The translations under genes and the position numbers were made by a program. Shown piece after piece: positions 14,952-23,973 of a stretch of DNA of 45,943 nt. This DNA comes from Planctomycetes bacterium GWF2_41_51 (GTDB lineage: Bacteria > Planctomycetota > Phycisphaerae > Sedimentisphaerales > UBA12454). The notes under the pieces were generated by a model. That model was given only the letters and a program-made list of their open reading frames with translations. It ran no database searches and was not told where the DNA came from. The stretch lies in contig MHXZ01000048.1 in NCBI GenBank assembly GCA_001825665.1, forward strand, positions 1 to 45,943, given 5' to 3'. Each line of letters opens with the position of its first letter. Within the stretch, counting starts at the first letter, position 1.

Positions 14952-15920
14952 ATGATTATAGTTACCGGCGGAAGTGGTTTTATTGGTTCGGCTGTCGTGG
15001 CCGCACTAAATGCAAAAGGCGTAAAGGATATTCTCATCGTCGATATTCTCGGCAAAGATGAGAAATGGAAGAATCTTCGCAATTTGGCTTATACAGATTA
15101 TCTCGAATCGGACAATTTCCATGAGATTATCACAGCCGATAAATTTTTCCTGCCTGTCGAAGCGGTCTTTCATCTCGGCGCATGTTCATCGACAACCGAA
15201 CTTGATGCTTCATATTTAATTCGGAATAATTTCGAATATTCAAAAACTCTTGCGAATTTCGCTCTCGAAAAAAAGGCAAGATTTATTTACGCTTCCAGCG
15301 CAGCGACCTATGGCGATGGCGAAAAAGGTTTTTGTGATGATGAAGCGATGCTTTCGCAGTTACAGCCTTTGAATATGTATGGTTATTCAAAACAGATGTT
15401 CGACCTTTGGGCACAGAACAACGGAATGGCAAAAAAAATCGTCGGTCTCAAATACTTCAACGTCTTCGGCCCCAACGAATACCACAAGGCCGATATGCGA
15501 AGTTTCGTAATAAAAGGTTTTCAGCAAATCAAGCAGACCGGCAAAGTGAAACTTTTCAAATCCTACAATCCGCAATACAAGGACGGCTGCCAGATGCGCG
15601 ATTTTCTCTATGTCAAGGATGCAGTCGAAATGACGCTGTTCTTTCTTGATGCAAAAAAATCAAATGGCATTTTCAACGTCGGCTCCGGCCGCGCACGCAC
15701 TTGGCTCGATCTGACCAACGCTTTATTTGCTGCGATGAAAAGGCTTCCAAATATTGAGTACACGGATATGCCCGATGTTCTTCGCGATAAGTACCAGTAT
15801 TTCACGCAAGCCGACATCGGCAAGATTCGCGGCGCAGGCTACAAAAAAGAAATCACCTCTCTCGAAGATGCCGTAAAAGATTACGTGCAGAATTATTTAA
15901 TGACTGAAAAATATTTATAA
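14952..15920 (+). CDS. hldD: ADP-L-glycero-D-manno-heptose 6-epimerase
   Basis: A 322-aa short-chain dehydrogenase-type sugar epimerase. The NADP-binding motif GGSGFIGSAVV is at residue ~6. The segment HLGACSSTTELD is characteristic of the heptose epimerases (HldD/RfaD), the catalytic Tyr-x3-Lys is in MYGYSKQMFD, and KYFNVFGPNEYHK closes the active site region. The enzyme converts ADP-D-glycero-D-manno-heptose to the L-glycero form, the last step in making the heptose of the LPS inner core, so its presence suggests an outer membrane with heptose-containing LPS. Length is as expected (E. coli 310). It is followed after 52 bases by a Nudix gene. Confidence 0.95.
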   Translation: MIIVTGGSGFIGSAVVAALNAKGVKDILIVDILGKDEKWKNLRNLAYTDYLESDNFHEIITADKFFLPVEAVFHLGACSSTTELDASYLIRNNFEYSKTLANFALEKKARFIYASSAATYGDGEKGFCDDEAMLSQLQPLNMYGYSKQMFDLWAQNNGMAKKIVGLKYFNVFGPNEYHKADMRSFVIKGFQQIKQTGKVKLFKSYNPQYKDGCQMRDFLYVKDAVEMTLFFLDAKKSNGIFNVGSGRARTWLDLTNALFAAMKRLPNIEYTDMPDVLRDKYQYFTQADIGKIRGAGYKKEITSLEDAVKDYVQNYLMTEKYL

Positions 15921-15972
15921 AATAGCCCGGCCGCAGGCCGTTCCTCAATTTTAAATTTTAAATTGGTCAATT

Positions 15973-16440
15973 ATGCCTCAAAAATCTGCTGGATTACTGA
16001 TATATCGTTTTTGTGAATCTCGCATTGAAGTTTTATTAATTCATCCCGGCGGCCCCTTCTGGAAAAACAAAGATGCCGCTTCATGGTCGATTCCAAAAGG
16101 TTTATATTTGGACAATGAACATCCCCTCGACGCCGCAAAAAGAGAATTCACCGAAGAGACAGGCTTAATTCCTCCAAAGAACGGTTATATCGAACTGACC
16201 CCTCAAAAGCAGCCCAGCGGGAAAATTGTTACCGCATATTGTGCACCCGGCGACTATGATGCCTCGAAAATTACCAGCAACACTTTCGAAATCGAATGGC
16301 CGCCGAAATCAGGCAAAAAGCAAACTTTCCCAGAAGCCGACCGCGCTGCATGGTTCGATTTGAAAGAAGCCAAAAAGAAAATCCTCAAAGGCCAGATCCC
16401 TTTTCTCGACGAACTGCAGCAATTATTAAAACCTAAATAA
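15973..16440 (+). CDS. Nudix hydrolase
   Basis: A 155-aa protein with a complete Nudix box, G-x5-E-x7-R-E-x-x-E-E-x-G-L, reading from GLYLDNEHPLDAAKRE through FTEETGL. The beginning (SAGLLIYRF, VLLIHPGGPFW, WSIPKGL) matches the group that removes bulky or damaged NTPs or diadenosine polyphosphates (the NTP pyrophosphohydrolase/Ap4A-like group often seen next to unrelated genes). The exact substrate is not clear. A five-pair hairpin (15928-15940) lies between hldD and this gene but lacks a T run, so read-through from hldD is likely. Confidence 0.92.
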   Translation: MPQKSAGLLIYRFCESRIEVLLIHPGGPFWKNKDAASWSIPKGLYLDNEHPLDAAKREFTEETGLIPPKNGYIELTPQKQPSGKIVTAYCAPGDYDASKITSNTFEIEWPPKSGKKQTFPEADRAAWFDLKEAKKKILKGQIPFLDELQQLLKPK

Positions 16441-16626
16441 CCTATTTACCCAAATCAAATTCCCGAAGCAATTTATATAATCGGTTCCAAGCAATTTAGA
16501 AAGTAGATTAAGGGTTTTCCCTTACACAAAGCTCGGCAAATTACCGTATAGTTGAACGACTTTTTATTATCTAAGTTAAAATAATATCATAAAGAAGTAA
16601 ATATTTTTTGCTGAATTGGAGCAAAG

Positions 16627-19017
16627 ATGAAAACAAATATCGAAAAGAAAAACAAAAAACAGACGCGGGTTTCACCTCACAATGAGCAAAAACAAACCTC
16701 ACAGTATGCAAGGAGTCTTCTTGAAGCAAGTCTCGACCCTTTGGTAACTATCAATCCCCAAGGCAAGATTACCGACGTTAATGAAGCTACCATAAAAGTG
16801 ACAGGTGTCAGCCGCGAAAAACTTATCGGCACAGATTTTTCAAACTATTTCACAGAACCTTCCAATGCTCGGGAAGGTTATCTCCAGGTTTTCGCAAAAG
16901 GCTCAGTCACCGATTATCCATTAACAATCCGCCGCAAAGACGGCAAGCTCACGAATGTACTTTACAACGCCTCTGTTTACCGTGATGTGGAGGGCAATGT
17001 ACTTGGCGTTTTCGCCGCCGCTCGCGATATTACCGCACAGCAGCAGACCTCTCAATATGCAAGAAGTCTTATAGAAGCGTCTCTTGACCCATTAGTTACT
17101 ATTAGCCCCCAAGGCAAGATTACCGACGTCAATGAAGCTACTATAAAGGTTACAGGTGTCAGCCGCGACAAGCTTATAGGCACGGACTTTTCAAATTATT
17201 TCACAGAACCCGAAGAAGCTCGCGAAGGTTATCAGCAGGTTTTCGCAAAGGGTTCGGTAACCGATTACCCCCTGACTATTCGGCATAGAAATGGTCGTCT
17301 TACGGACGTTCTGTATAACGCCTCTGTTTACCGTGACGTGCAGGGTAACGTTCTTGGCGTATTTGCCGCCGCAAGAGACGTAACGGAACAACGCCAGGCG
17401 TCCCAGTATGCAAGAAGCTTGATTGAGGCGTCGCTTGACCCATTGGTAACTATCAGCCCTGAAGGAAAGATTACCGACGTCAATCAAGCGACCATATCTG
17501 TAACGGGTATCGCCCGCGATAAGCTTATCGGGACAGATTTTTCAAATTATTTTACTGAACCAGAAAAAGCACGCGAAGGTTATCAGCAGGTTTTCGCAAA
17601 AGGCTCGGTTACAGATTATCCGCTTACGATTCGGCACAAAGATGGAAAATTGGTGGATGTGCTTTACAACGCTTCTGTTTACAAAGATGTCAATGGAAAG
17701 GTGCTTGGCGTCTTTGCCGCTGCCCGCGATGTAACGGAATCAAAGGGCGTTATGCGGGAGTTTGCTGAAACTAAAAACTTTTTGAACAATATTCTGCAAA
17801 GCTCGACAAAGTATTCTATTATCGGAAAAGATCTCGATCATAAAATCCTGTCCTGGAACGAAGGCGCCCAGAGAAACTACGGCTATACAGCGGAAGAAAT
17901 TATTGGCCAGGATTCAAGTGTCCTTCATACCCCGGAAGATGTAAAGTCAGGAATCGTTGATGAAATGCTGACGACTGCTTACGAAAAAGGTTTAGCCGAA
18001 GGCGAGTATATGCGTGTCAGGAAAGACGGCAGCCGTTTCATAGCCAGCGTTGTCGTAACACGGCGAAACGATGCTTCAGGTCATCCAATCGGCTTTCTTC
18101 TTATGAGCAATGATATTTCGGAAAAGAAGCAGGCTGAAGAACAGCTCAAACAGGCATCACAATACGCCAGAAGTTTGATTGAATCGTCTCTCGACCCGCT
18201 GGTTACAATCAGCGCCGACGGTAAAATTACTGACGTAAATGAGGCCACAGCAAAAGTTACAGGCGTATCGAGAGAGCAGCTTATCGGGACAGACTTTTCA
18301 AATTATTTTACCGAGCCTGAAAAAGCAAGAGAAGGTTATCAGCAGGTTTTCGCGAAAGGTTTTGTCACCGATTATCCTTTAACTATCCGTCATCGCAACG
18401 GCAAATTGACCGATGTGCTTTATAATGCAAGTGTTTATAAAGATACACGCGGAAACGTTATTGGCGTATTCGCCGCCGCTCGTGACGTGACAGTGCAGAA
18501 GCAGACATCTCAATATGCCCGAAGCTTAATCGAATCATCTCTTGACCCCCTTGTAACTATTAGCGCAGATGGAAAAATCAATGACGTTAACGAAGCGACG
18601 ATAAAAGTTACTGGCGTATCGAGAGAACAGCTGATCGGAACGGACTTTTCAAACTATTTCACCGAACCCGAAAAAGCACGTGAAGGTTATCAGCAGGTAT
18701 TTGCCAAGGGATATGTCATTGACTATCCCCTGACAATTCGGCATCGTGACGGCAGACTGACGGATGTGCTTTATAACGCAAGCGTATATAAAGATACGCG
18801 AGGAAACGTTATCGGTGTATTTGCCGCGGCTCGTGACGTTACAGCAAGGAAAAAGGTCGAAGAAGAGCTTGCAGACCAGCGGCGCAGAGAATTGGAACGA
18901 CTTGTGGAGCTTGAAAAATTTCAGAAACTGACAGTGGGACGCGAGCTTAAAATGGTTGAATTGAAAAAGGAAATAGACATGCTCAAGCGAGAAACAGAAG
19001 AGCTTAAGAGGAAGTAA
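16627..19017 (+). CDS. Multi-PAS sensor protein with coiled-coil end, no kinase domain
   Basis: A 796-aa cytoplasmic protein made of six PAS domains: three tandem copies of one type (~23-373), one unrelated PAS (~374-505, KYSIIGKDLDHKILSWNEGA), two more copies of the first type (~509-742), then a Lys/Glu-rich coiled coil. Each type-one copy is about 117 residues and retains SLDPLVTI...GKITDVNEAT...GTDFSNYFTEP...DYPLTIR...VLYNASVY...GVFAAARD. There is no transmembrane segment and no catalytic domain. The histidine kinase gene starts 18 bases downstream and the two probably form a split sensor kinase joined through coiled coils. The 186-base upstream gap holds a six-pair palindrome (TAAGGG/CCCTTA, 16509-16524) near an ACCGTATA element, a possible control site. 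Confidence 0.9.
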   Translation: MKTNIEKKNKKQTRVSPHNEQKQTSQYARSLLEASLDPLVTINPQGKITDVNEATIKVTGVSREKLIGTDFSNYFTEPSNAREGYLQVFAKGSVTDYPLTIRRKDGKLTNVLYNASVYRDVEGNVLGVFAAARDITAQQQTSQYARSLIEASLDPLVTISPQGKITDVNEATIKVTGVSRDKLIGTDFSNYFTEPEEAREGYQQVFAKGSVTDYPLTIRHRNGRLTDVLYNASVYRDVQGNVLGVFAAARDVTEQRQASQYARSLIEASLDPLVTISPEGKITDVNQATISVTGIARDKLIGTDFSNYFTEPEKAREGYQQVFAKGSVTDYPLTIRHKDGKLVDVLYNASVYKDVNGKVLGVFAAARDVTESKGVMREFAETKNFLNNILQSSTKYSIIGKDLDHKILSWNEGAQRNYGYTAEEIIGQDSSVLHTPEDVKSGIVDEMLTTAYEKGLAEGEYMRVRKDGSRFIASVVVTRRNDASGHPIGFLLMSNDISEKKQAEEQLKQASQYARSLIESSLDPLVTISADGKITDVNEATAKVTGVSREQLIGTDFSNYFTEPEKAREGYQQVFAKGFVTDYPLTIRHRNGKLTDVLYNASVYKDTRGNVIGVFAAARDVTVQKQTSQYARSLIESSLDPLVTISADGKINDVNEATIKVTGVSREQLIGTDFSNYFTEPEKAREGYQQVFAKGYVIDYPLTIRHRDGRLTDVLYNASVYKDTRGNVIGVFAAARDVTARKKVEEELADQRRRELERLVELEKFQKLTVGRELKMVELKKEIDMLKRETEELKRK
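16693..18852 (+). repeat. Five 351-bp direct repeats, each encoding one PAS domain
   Basis: Copies lie at 16693-17043, 17044-17394, 17395-17745, 18151-18501 and 18502-18852, each exactly 117 codons; the 405-base gap after the third encodes an unrelated PAS. Protein identity between copies is high, while many third positions differ, so the copies are not brand-new duplicates but are kept alike by selection or occasional conversion. Confidence 0.9.
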
Positions 19018-19035
19018 AGGTTAAAGAACGTAACA

Positions 19036-20070
19036 ATGCCTAATGGAAAACAAGATATTACTGATTCAAAAGGCTCCAGCGACCGTTTTACGGCCCTTGA
19101 AGAGACCCAGCGGGCGACGTTGAATATACTCGAAGACTTCGATGAGGAAAAGGCCAAGCTGAAGAGCTTGCAGCAGGCGACAATGAACCTGCTGGAGGAT
19201 ATGAACGAGGAACGCAACAATTTTCAGTTGATTCAAAAGGCGACGATTAATCTCCTTGAGGATATGAACGAGGAGCGTAACAAATCAGCCGAGACACAAA
19301 ATGCGCTGATGAACATCCTTGATGATATTGAAGTCGAACGAACCAAGGCTGAGCAGGCGAATAAACAGCTTGAAGCTACAAATAAAGAACTTGAGTCGTT
19401 TTCATATTCAGTTTCGCACGACCTTCGAGCGCCGCTGCGTGCTATTAGTGGTTTCGCAGAGGCCGTTTCGGAAGACTACGCAGACAAGCTCGACGATAAC
19501 GGCAAACGTTACCTTGAACTTATAGCTGATAACGCCAACAAGATGGGACAGCTTATCGACGATTTGCTTTCTTTTTCAAGGCTCGGCCGGCAGGAAATCA
19601 TCAAATCCCAAATCGATATGAAACGTCTTGCGAATTCTGTGTTTGAAGAGTTGATGCAGCAAACAGATGGGCGTAAAATCAAATTCATTATTACTGATAT
19701 TCAGCCGGTTTTTGGCGATAAATCTATGATACAGCAGGTATTAATCAATCTGCTCTCAAATGCTGTTAAATTCACAAGTAATAGAAAAGAAGCTGTTATA
19801 GAATTTGGATCAATATCCGGGTCCTGCAGCACCACATACTATGTTAAAGATAACGGAGTCGGCTTTGATATGCGTTATGTCGATAAACTTTTCGGGGTAT
19901 TCCAGAGGCTTCACGCTCTTACAGAATTCGAAGGCACAGGCGTAGGTCTTGCACTTGTTTCAAGGATTATTTCGCGTCATGGCGGACGTGTCTGGGCACA
20001 AGGGAAAATTAACGAAGGCGCGACTTTTTATTTTGAATTGCCGAAGGGAGAAATTAAGGATGAACGTTAA
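19036..20070 (+). CDS. Histidine kinase with repeated coiled-coil N-terminus
   Basis: A 344-aa cytoplasmic kinase. Residues ~24-108 are four 21-residue (three-heptad) coiled-coil repeats with the core LNLLEDMNEER. These connect to the DHp domain with phospho-acceptor His128 in SYSVSHDLRAPLRAISGF, and the HATPase domain follows (N box LINLLSNAVKFT, G1 YYVKDNGVGFDM, G2 EGTGVGLALVSRII). The kinase type (SVSHDLRAPLRAI) is that of phytochrome-like and other planctomycete/cyanobacterial kinases. No sensor domain is present, so input probably comes from the PAS-repeat protein encoded just upstream, through matching coiled coils. Its stop lies inside the response regulator gene (11-base overlap). Confidence 0.93.
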   Translation: MPNGKQDITDSKGSSDRFTALEETQRATLNILEDFDEEKAKLKSLQQATMNLLEDMNEERNNFQLIQKATINLLEDMNEERNKSAETQNALMNILDDIEVERTKAEQANKQLEATNKELESFSYSVSHDLRAPLRAISGFAEAVSEDYADKLDDNGKRYLELIADNANKMGQLIDDLLSFSRLGRQEIIKSQIDMKRLANSVFEELMQQTDGRKIKFIITDIQPVFGDKSMIQQVLINLLSNAVKFTSNRKEAVIEFGSISGSCSTTYYVKDNGVGFDMRYVDKLFGVFQRLHALTEFEGTGVGLALVSRIISRHGGRVWAQGKINEGATFYFELPKGEIKDER

Positions 20071-20494
20071 CCCTGAATTGGAAATTGTAATAGTGGAAGA
20101 TAATCCAAATGACGCGGAACTTCTTATGCGGATTTTTAAGAAGCATAATATGGTTAATAATATTGTGCTCCTGAAAGATGGAGAAGAAGCGATGGATTAT
20201 TTCTTTGGTGAAAATGGTGCCGTACAGGTAAAACCGAGAGTAGTCATACTCGATTTAAAACTTCCGAAAGTCAATGGCATTGAAATCCTGCGCAAATTCA
20301 AATCCGACCAAAGGACAAAAGAAACGCCTGTTGTTATTTTGACTTCCTCAAGAGAAGAAAAAGACCTTAAGGATGCATATAGTGCCGGAGTTAACAGCTA
20401 TGTGATAAAACCTATTAAATTTGCTGATTTTGCCAAAGTTGTGTCAGATTTACAGTTATATTGGATGCTTATGAATAAACCTCCTGTTCGATGA
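20060..20494 (+). CDS. Single-domain response regulator (Rcp1-like)
   Basis: A 144-aa receiver domain only. I take the ATG at 20060, which has an AAGGA site and begins right before the acidic pocket (IVIVEDNPNDAELL, Glu13/Asp14). The phospho-acceptor is Asp65 in VVILDLKLPKVNG, with Thr95 and Lys117 (VIKPIKF) completing the switch. The long loop with AMDYFFG places it with the Rcp1-type regulators that partner phytochrome-like kinases. There is no output domain, so it passes the phosphate on or acts by binding. It overlaps the kinase gene in front and the next kinase gene behind (four bases), so these must be co-expressed. Confidence 0.94.
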   Translation: MNVNPELEIVIVEDNPNDAELLMRIFKKHNMVNNIVLLKDGEEAMDYFFGENGAVQVKPRVVILDLKLPKVNGIEILRKFKSDQRTKETPVVILTSSREEKDLKDAYSAGVNSYVIKPIKFADFAKVVSDLQLYWMLMNKPPVR

Positions 20495-21969
20495 ATAAAA
20501 CAATCAAAATTCTGATTCTGGATGACAATGTTTCTGACGCTGAATTGATGAAACGTCGGCTCCGCAAAGACGGACTTGATTTTATATCTTTAGCCGTTCA
20601 GGATGAGCAGGCATATATCGACGCTTTAAAAGAATTTTCTCCTCACATTATCCTTTCGGATTATTCTCTGCCTCACTTTGACGGACTTGCGGCTCTTAAT
20701 TTGGCAAGAAAAATTTTTCCTGACATCCCGTTTATAATAGTTTCTGGAGCTATTGGTGAAGAATTCGCCGTCGAAATACTAAAAGCAGGTGCCACCGATT
20801 ATGTCCTGAAAGATCGGTTATCGCGCCTCAAGCCCGCAATCACAAGGGCTTGGGAAGAATCGAAAACTTTAAGAGAAAAAAAACGGGCAGAAAAGTTGCT
20901 TGAACACACCGCAAAAAAATATTCTGCGATGTTGGAAAGAATTCAATCAGGTTATTGGCTTTTAGATTTGCAGGGAAATCTCCTCGAGGTTAACAATGCT
21001 TATTGCAAAATGAGTGGATACACCAGCCGGGAATTATTAAAAATGAAAATTACTGATTTGGAATGCAGCGAGAATACCCGGGAAGTTTTCGATCATATTA
21101 AGCTGATACGTCAAAAAGGCTCCGACCAGTTCGAAAGTCGGCATCGGAGAAAAGACGGCTCTGTTTTCGATGTTGAAATATATTCTGCTTTTTTGGATGT
21201 TGATGAAGAAAGAATAGCTGTTTTATTAAGAGACATTACTGCACGCAAAGAATACGAATCAAGTTTAAAACAGCTTGCAGATGATCTGAAACGCTCGAAT
21301 AAGGACCTTGAACAATTTGCCTATATCGCCAGTCACGACTTGAGGGAACCCCTTCGCGCTGTCAGCGGCTTTGTGGGGCTTCTTAGCCAAAAATATAAGG
21401 ACAAGCTTGACCGCCAGGCTATGGAATACATTGACTTTGCCTCCAAAAGTGTCATACGGATGGATGAGCTGCTTTCTGGTTTGCTCGAGTACTCGCGCGT
21501 TCATACAGGCAGCCGCATTGTAACAATTGTTTCCGCTCAGGATGCTCTGAACGCCGCTATTGCTAATCTGCATAGAAGTATAGGTGAATCGAAAGCCGTC
21601 ATTACCTCCGATAAACTCCCGGATGTCAGGTTTGATGAAAAACAGCTTACACACATCTTCCAGAACCTGCTGCATAATGCTATAAAATTCAAAAGTGAAC
21701 GCGATTTGCAGGTGCACATCGGCTGCGAGCAGCAGAATGATGGCTGGCTCTTTTCAGTTAAAGATAATGGCATCGGCATCGAAAAACCGTCTTACGATCG
21801 TATTTTCAAAATCTTTCAGCGGATACAACCCCTTGACAAATATCCCGGTCATGGAATAGGTCTTTCAATTTGCAAAAAAATTATCGAACGCCACAGCGGC
21901 AAAATCTGGGTAGAATCCGTACCCGGAGTTGGTTCAACTTTTTTCTTTACCATTCCCCATTTAGCTTAG
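20491..21969 (+). CDS. Receiver-PAS-histidine kinase hybrid
   Basis: A 492-aa protein. The N-terminal receiver domain (Asp57 in IILSDYSLPHFDG, Lys in YVLKDRL) is followed by a coiled linker, a PAS domain (~145-255: SGYWLLDLQGNLLEVNNAYC...RRKDGSVFDVEIYSA...RDITARKEYE), a DHp domain with His282 in AYIASHDLREPLRAVSGFVG, and an HATPase domain (LLHNAIKFKSE, VKDNGIGIE, GHGIGLSICKKII). A receiver placed in front of a kinase lets an upstream kinase, probably the one encoded at 19036-20070, control this one, giving a phosphorelay kinase1 - Rcp-like regulator - kinase2. No DNA-binding output is encoded in the cluster. The start overlaps the previous gene's stop. Confidence 0.94.
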   Translation: MNKTIKILILDDNVSDAELMKRRLRKDGLDFISLAVQDEQAYIDALKEFSPHIILSDYSLPHFDGLAALNLARKIFPDIPFIIVSGAIGEEFAVEILKAGATDYVLKDRLSRLKPAITRAWEESKTLREKKRAEKLLEHTAKKYSAMLERIQSGYWLLDLQGNLLEVNNAYCKMSGYTSRELLKMKITDLECSENTREVFDHIKLIRQKGSDQFESRHRRKDGSVFDVEIYSAFLDVDEERIAVLLRDITARKEYESSLKQLADDLKRSNKDLEQFAYIASHDLREPLRAVSGFVGLLSQKYKDKLDRQAMEYIDFASKSVIRMDELLSGLLEYSRVHTGSRIVTIVSAQDALNAAIANLHRSIGESKAVITSDKLPDVRFDEKQLTHIFQNLLHNAIKFKSERDLQVHIGCEQQNDGWLFSVKDNGIGIEKPSYDRIFKIFQRIQPLDKYPGHGIGLSICKKIIERHSGKIWVESVPGVGSTFFFTIPHLA

Positions 21970-22027
21970 TCCAATTTTTTTATCAAACTCAATGACAAAA
22001 TCCTAAAATTAACGTACAATAGAGGTT

Positions 22028-23839
22028 ATGTCTAAATCGCTGAATAATTTGTTTCTGCCCGCAACCGCCGAAGATATGCACGCACGAGGCTGGTCGCAGC
22101 CCGATGTTATTCTCGTCACAGGCGATGCGTATGTTGACCATCCCTCTTTCGGCATAGCTCTTATCGGCCGATGGCTCGAAAAGCACGGCTTTAAGGTCGC
22201 CATTCTCGCCCAGCCCGATTGGCGAAGCGCAGATTCTTTCCGCATTTTTGGCCCTCCTCGACTTTTCTGGGGCATAACTTCCGGCTCGATAGATTCAAGA
22301 TTAAATAATTACACTTCTCTCGGCCACAAACGCAGAGAAGACGTTTATTCTCCCGGCGGCCGCTTAGGTCTTCGTCCCGACAAACCTCTGCTCGTTTATG
22401 CCGCCCGCGCAAGAGAAGCGTTCAAAAATATCCCCGTTATCCTCGGCGGCCTCGAAGCAAGTCTAAAGCGTCTCGTCCATTTTGATTACATCGAAAATCA
22501 GCTCAAACGCAGCGTCCTCATCGATGCCAAAGCCGATATGCTCGTCCACGGCATGGGTGAGCTTGCGACTCTCGAAATCGCAAAGAGACTCGCCTCCGGC
22601 CAATCGATTCGCGAACTTACAAACATCCCCGGCACTGCATATCCTGCTTTCAAGGGTGTACCCATTCCCGCCGATGCAGTTGAATTACCGTCTCTCGACC
22701 AGCAAATTCAAAATCCCGAACTGGTTATGGATGCGCATTTAAAATACCAATCGTCCTTAAGCCCCCAACTTCATGTTGGGGGTTCCGTCATACAAAAACA
22801 CGATGGCGCTCCCTCAATCGTTGTTATGCCCCCCGCCGCGCCTCTTGACGAAAAAACAATGGATGAAATCTATGCGATGCCGTTCACCAAACGTTCGCAC
22901 CCGATGTACGACAAACTCGGCGGCGTCCCCGCGCTCGAACCAATTCAATGTTCCATAACAACCCACCGCGGCTGCTTCGGCGGCTGTTCATTCTGCTCGC
23001 TCTATTTCCATCAGGGAAAACAAATCTCCAGCCGCTCAATCGATTCCATTCTCGATGAAGCAAAAAAACTCACCACCGAAAAGTTCTTCCGCGGCACAAT
23101 CTCCGACATCGGCGGCCCAACCGCAAATATGTATGGCATGACTTGTACCAGCGACAAATCATGCTCGCGTAATAGCTGCCTTTTCCCGACACCGTGCAAA
23201 TTTTTGAACGCAGATTATTCCAGGCTTTTAAAATTGATGAATGAAATTTTGAAATTTGCGACTGCCGACAAAAAGAAAATCAACGTTTACGTCGCTTCCG
23301 GCATCCGCCACGACCTCGCCCTTCTCAGCGATGATTATATAAATCTGCTGGTTCGTTACTTCGTCGGCGGCCACTTAAAAGTTGCGCCCGAACATTCCTG
23401 CCCAGAAGTTTTAAAATTAATGGGCAAACCTCCTATCGAGCTTCTCGAAAAATTTGAGGAAAAATTCAAAGCCGCTTCCCGCAAAGCCGGCAAAGAGCAA
23501 TACCTCGTTCCATATTTCATAAGTTCCCACCCCGGCTGCACCACTGACGATGCGACAAATTTAATGGAATATTTAATAAACAAAAATTGGCGTCTCGAAC
23601 AGGTTCAGGATTTCACCCCCGTCCCGCTGACGCTCTCAACCGCTATGTACGTCTCGCAAAGAGATGCGAAAGGCAAAAACATTTTCGTCCCCAAAGGCCA
23701 TAGCGACAAAAAATTGCAGTTAGCTCTCTTGCAGTACAGCCGTCCCGAATTTCAGAAAATGCTGATGAATTTCCTCTCCTCCAAAGGCCGCAAAGATTTA
23801 ATCGCAAAATTAAAATCCCGCCCGCATTTCAGAAATTAA
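22028..23839 (+). CDS. ygiQ: YgiQ-family radical SAM protein
   Basis: A 603-aa protein with the unusual long N-terminal domain of the family (FLPATAEDMHARGWSQPDVILVTGDAYVDHPSFG, LFWGITSGSIDSRLNNYTS, ILGGLEASLKRLVHFDYI). The radical SAM cluster Cys are in GCFGGCSFCSLYFHQG (C-x3-C-x2-C), followed by EDF-like and VPYFISSHPGC segments. The reaction is not established for the family. Around residues 243-255 an insert (SSLSPQLHVGGS) that I do not expect from other members is encoded by a near-perfect DNA palindrome (22761-22783), while DAHLKYQ before and VIQKHDG after read normally. The frame stays open, so the gene is probably functional. It is the second radical SAM gene of the window but is unrelated to the SPASM one. 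Confidence 0.93.
   Translation: MSKSLNNLFLPATAEDMHARGWSQPDVILVTGDAYVDHPSFGIALIGRWLEKHGFKVAILAQPDWRSADSFRIFGPPRLFWGITSGSIDSRLNNYTSLGHKRREDVYSPGGRLGLRPDKPLLVYAARAREAFKNIPVILGGLEASLKRLVHFDYIENQLKRSVLIDAKADMLVHGMGELATLEIAKRLASGQSIRELTNIPGTAYPAFKGVPIPADAVELPSLDQQIQNPELVMDAHLKYQSSLSPQLHVGGSVIQKHDGAPSIVVMPPAAPLDEKTMDEIYAMPFTKRSHPMYDKLGGVPALEPIQCSITTHRGCFGGCSFCSLYFHQGKQISSRSIDSILDEAKKLTTEKFFRGTISDIGGPTANMYGMTCTSDKSCSRNSCLFPTPCKFLNADYSRLLKLMNEILKFATADKKKINVYVASGIRHDLALLSDDYINLLVRYFVGGHLKVAPEHSCPEVLKLMGKPPIELLEKFEEKFKAASRKAGKEQYLVPYFISSHPGCTTDDATNLMEYLINKNWRLEQVQDFTPVPLTLSTAMYVSQRDAKGKNIFVPKGHSDKKLQLALLQYSRPEFQKMLMNFLSSKGRKDLIAKLKSRPHFRN
22761..22783 (+). repeat. Palindromic element inside the ygiQ reading frame
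   Basis: Perfect eight-pair stem CCCCCAAC/GTTGGGGG (22762-22769 with 22775-22782) around a five-base loop TTCAT, with a G-T pair extending it. It adds about twelve residues to the protein without breaking the frame. It looks like a dispersed palindrome (REP or RPE type) captured in a gene. Confidence 0.8.
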
Positions 23840-23973
23840 TACGTTCATCATTTTCCTTAGTCTTATTAAGTTTTTTCCTTATTGCCCGCATACTCTTCCG
23901 CAGGTAAATTTAACGGAATATAGTAATGAAATGTTTGTTTAACTGAAAATCTGAAATTTCGAAGGAGATTAAA

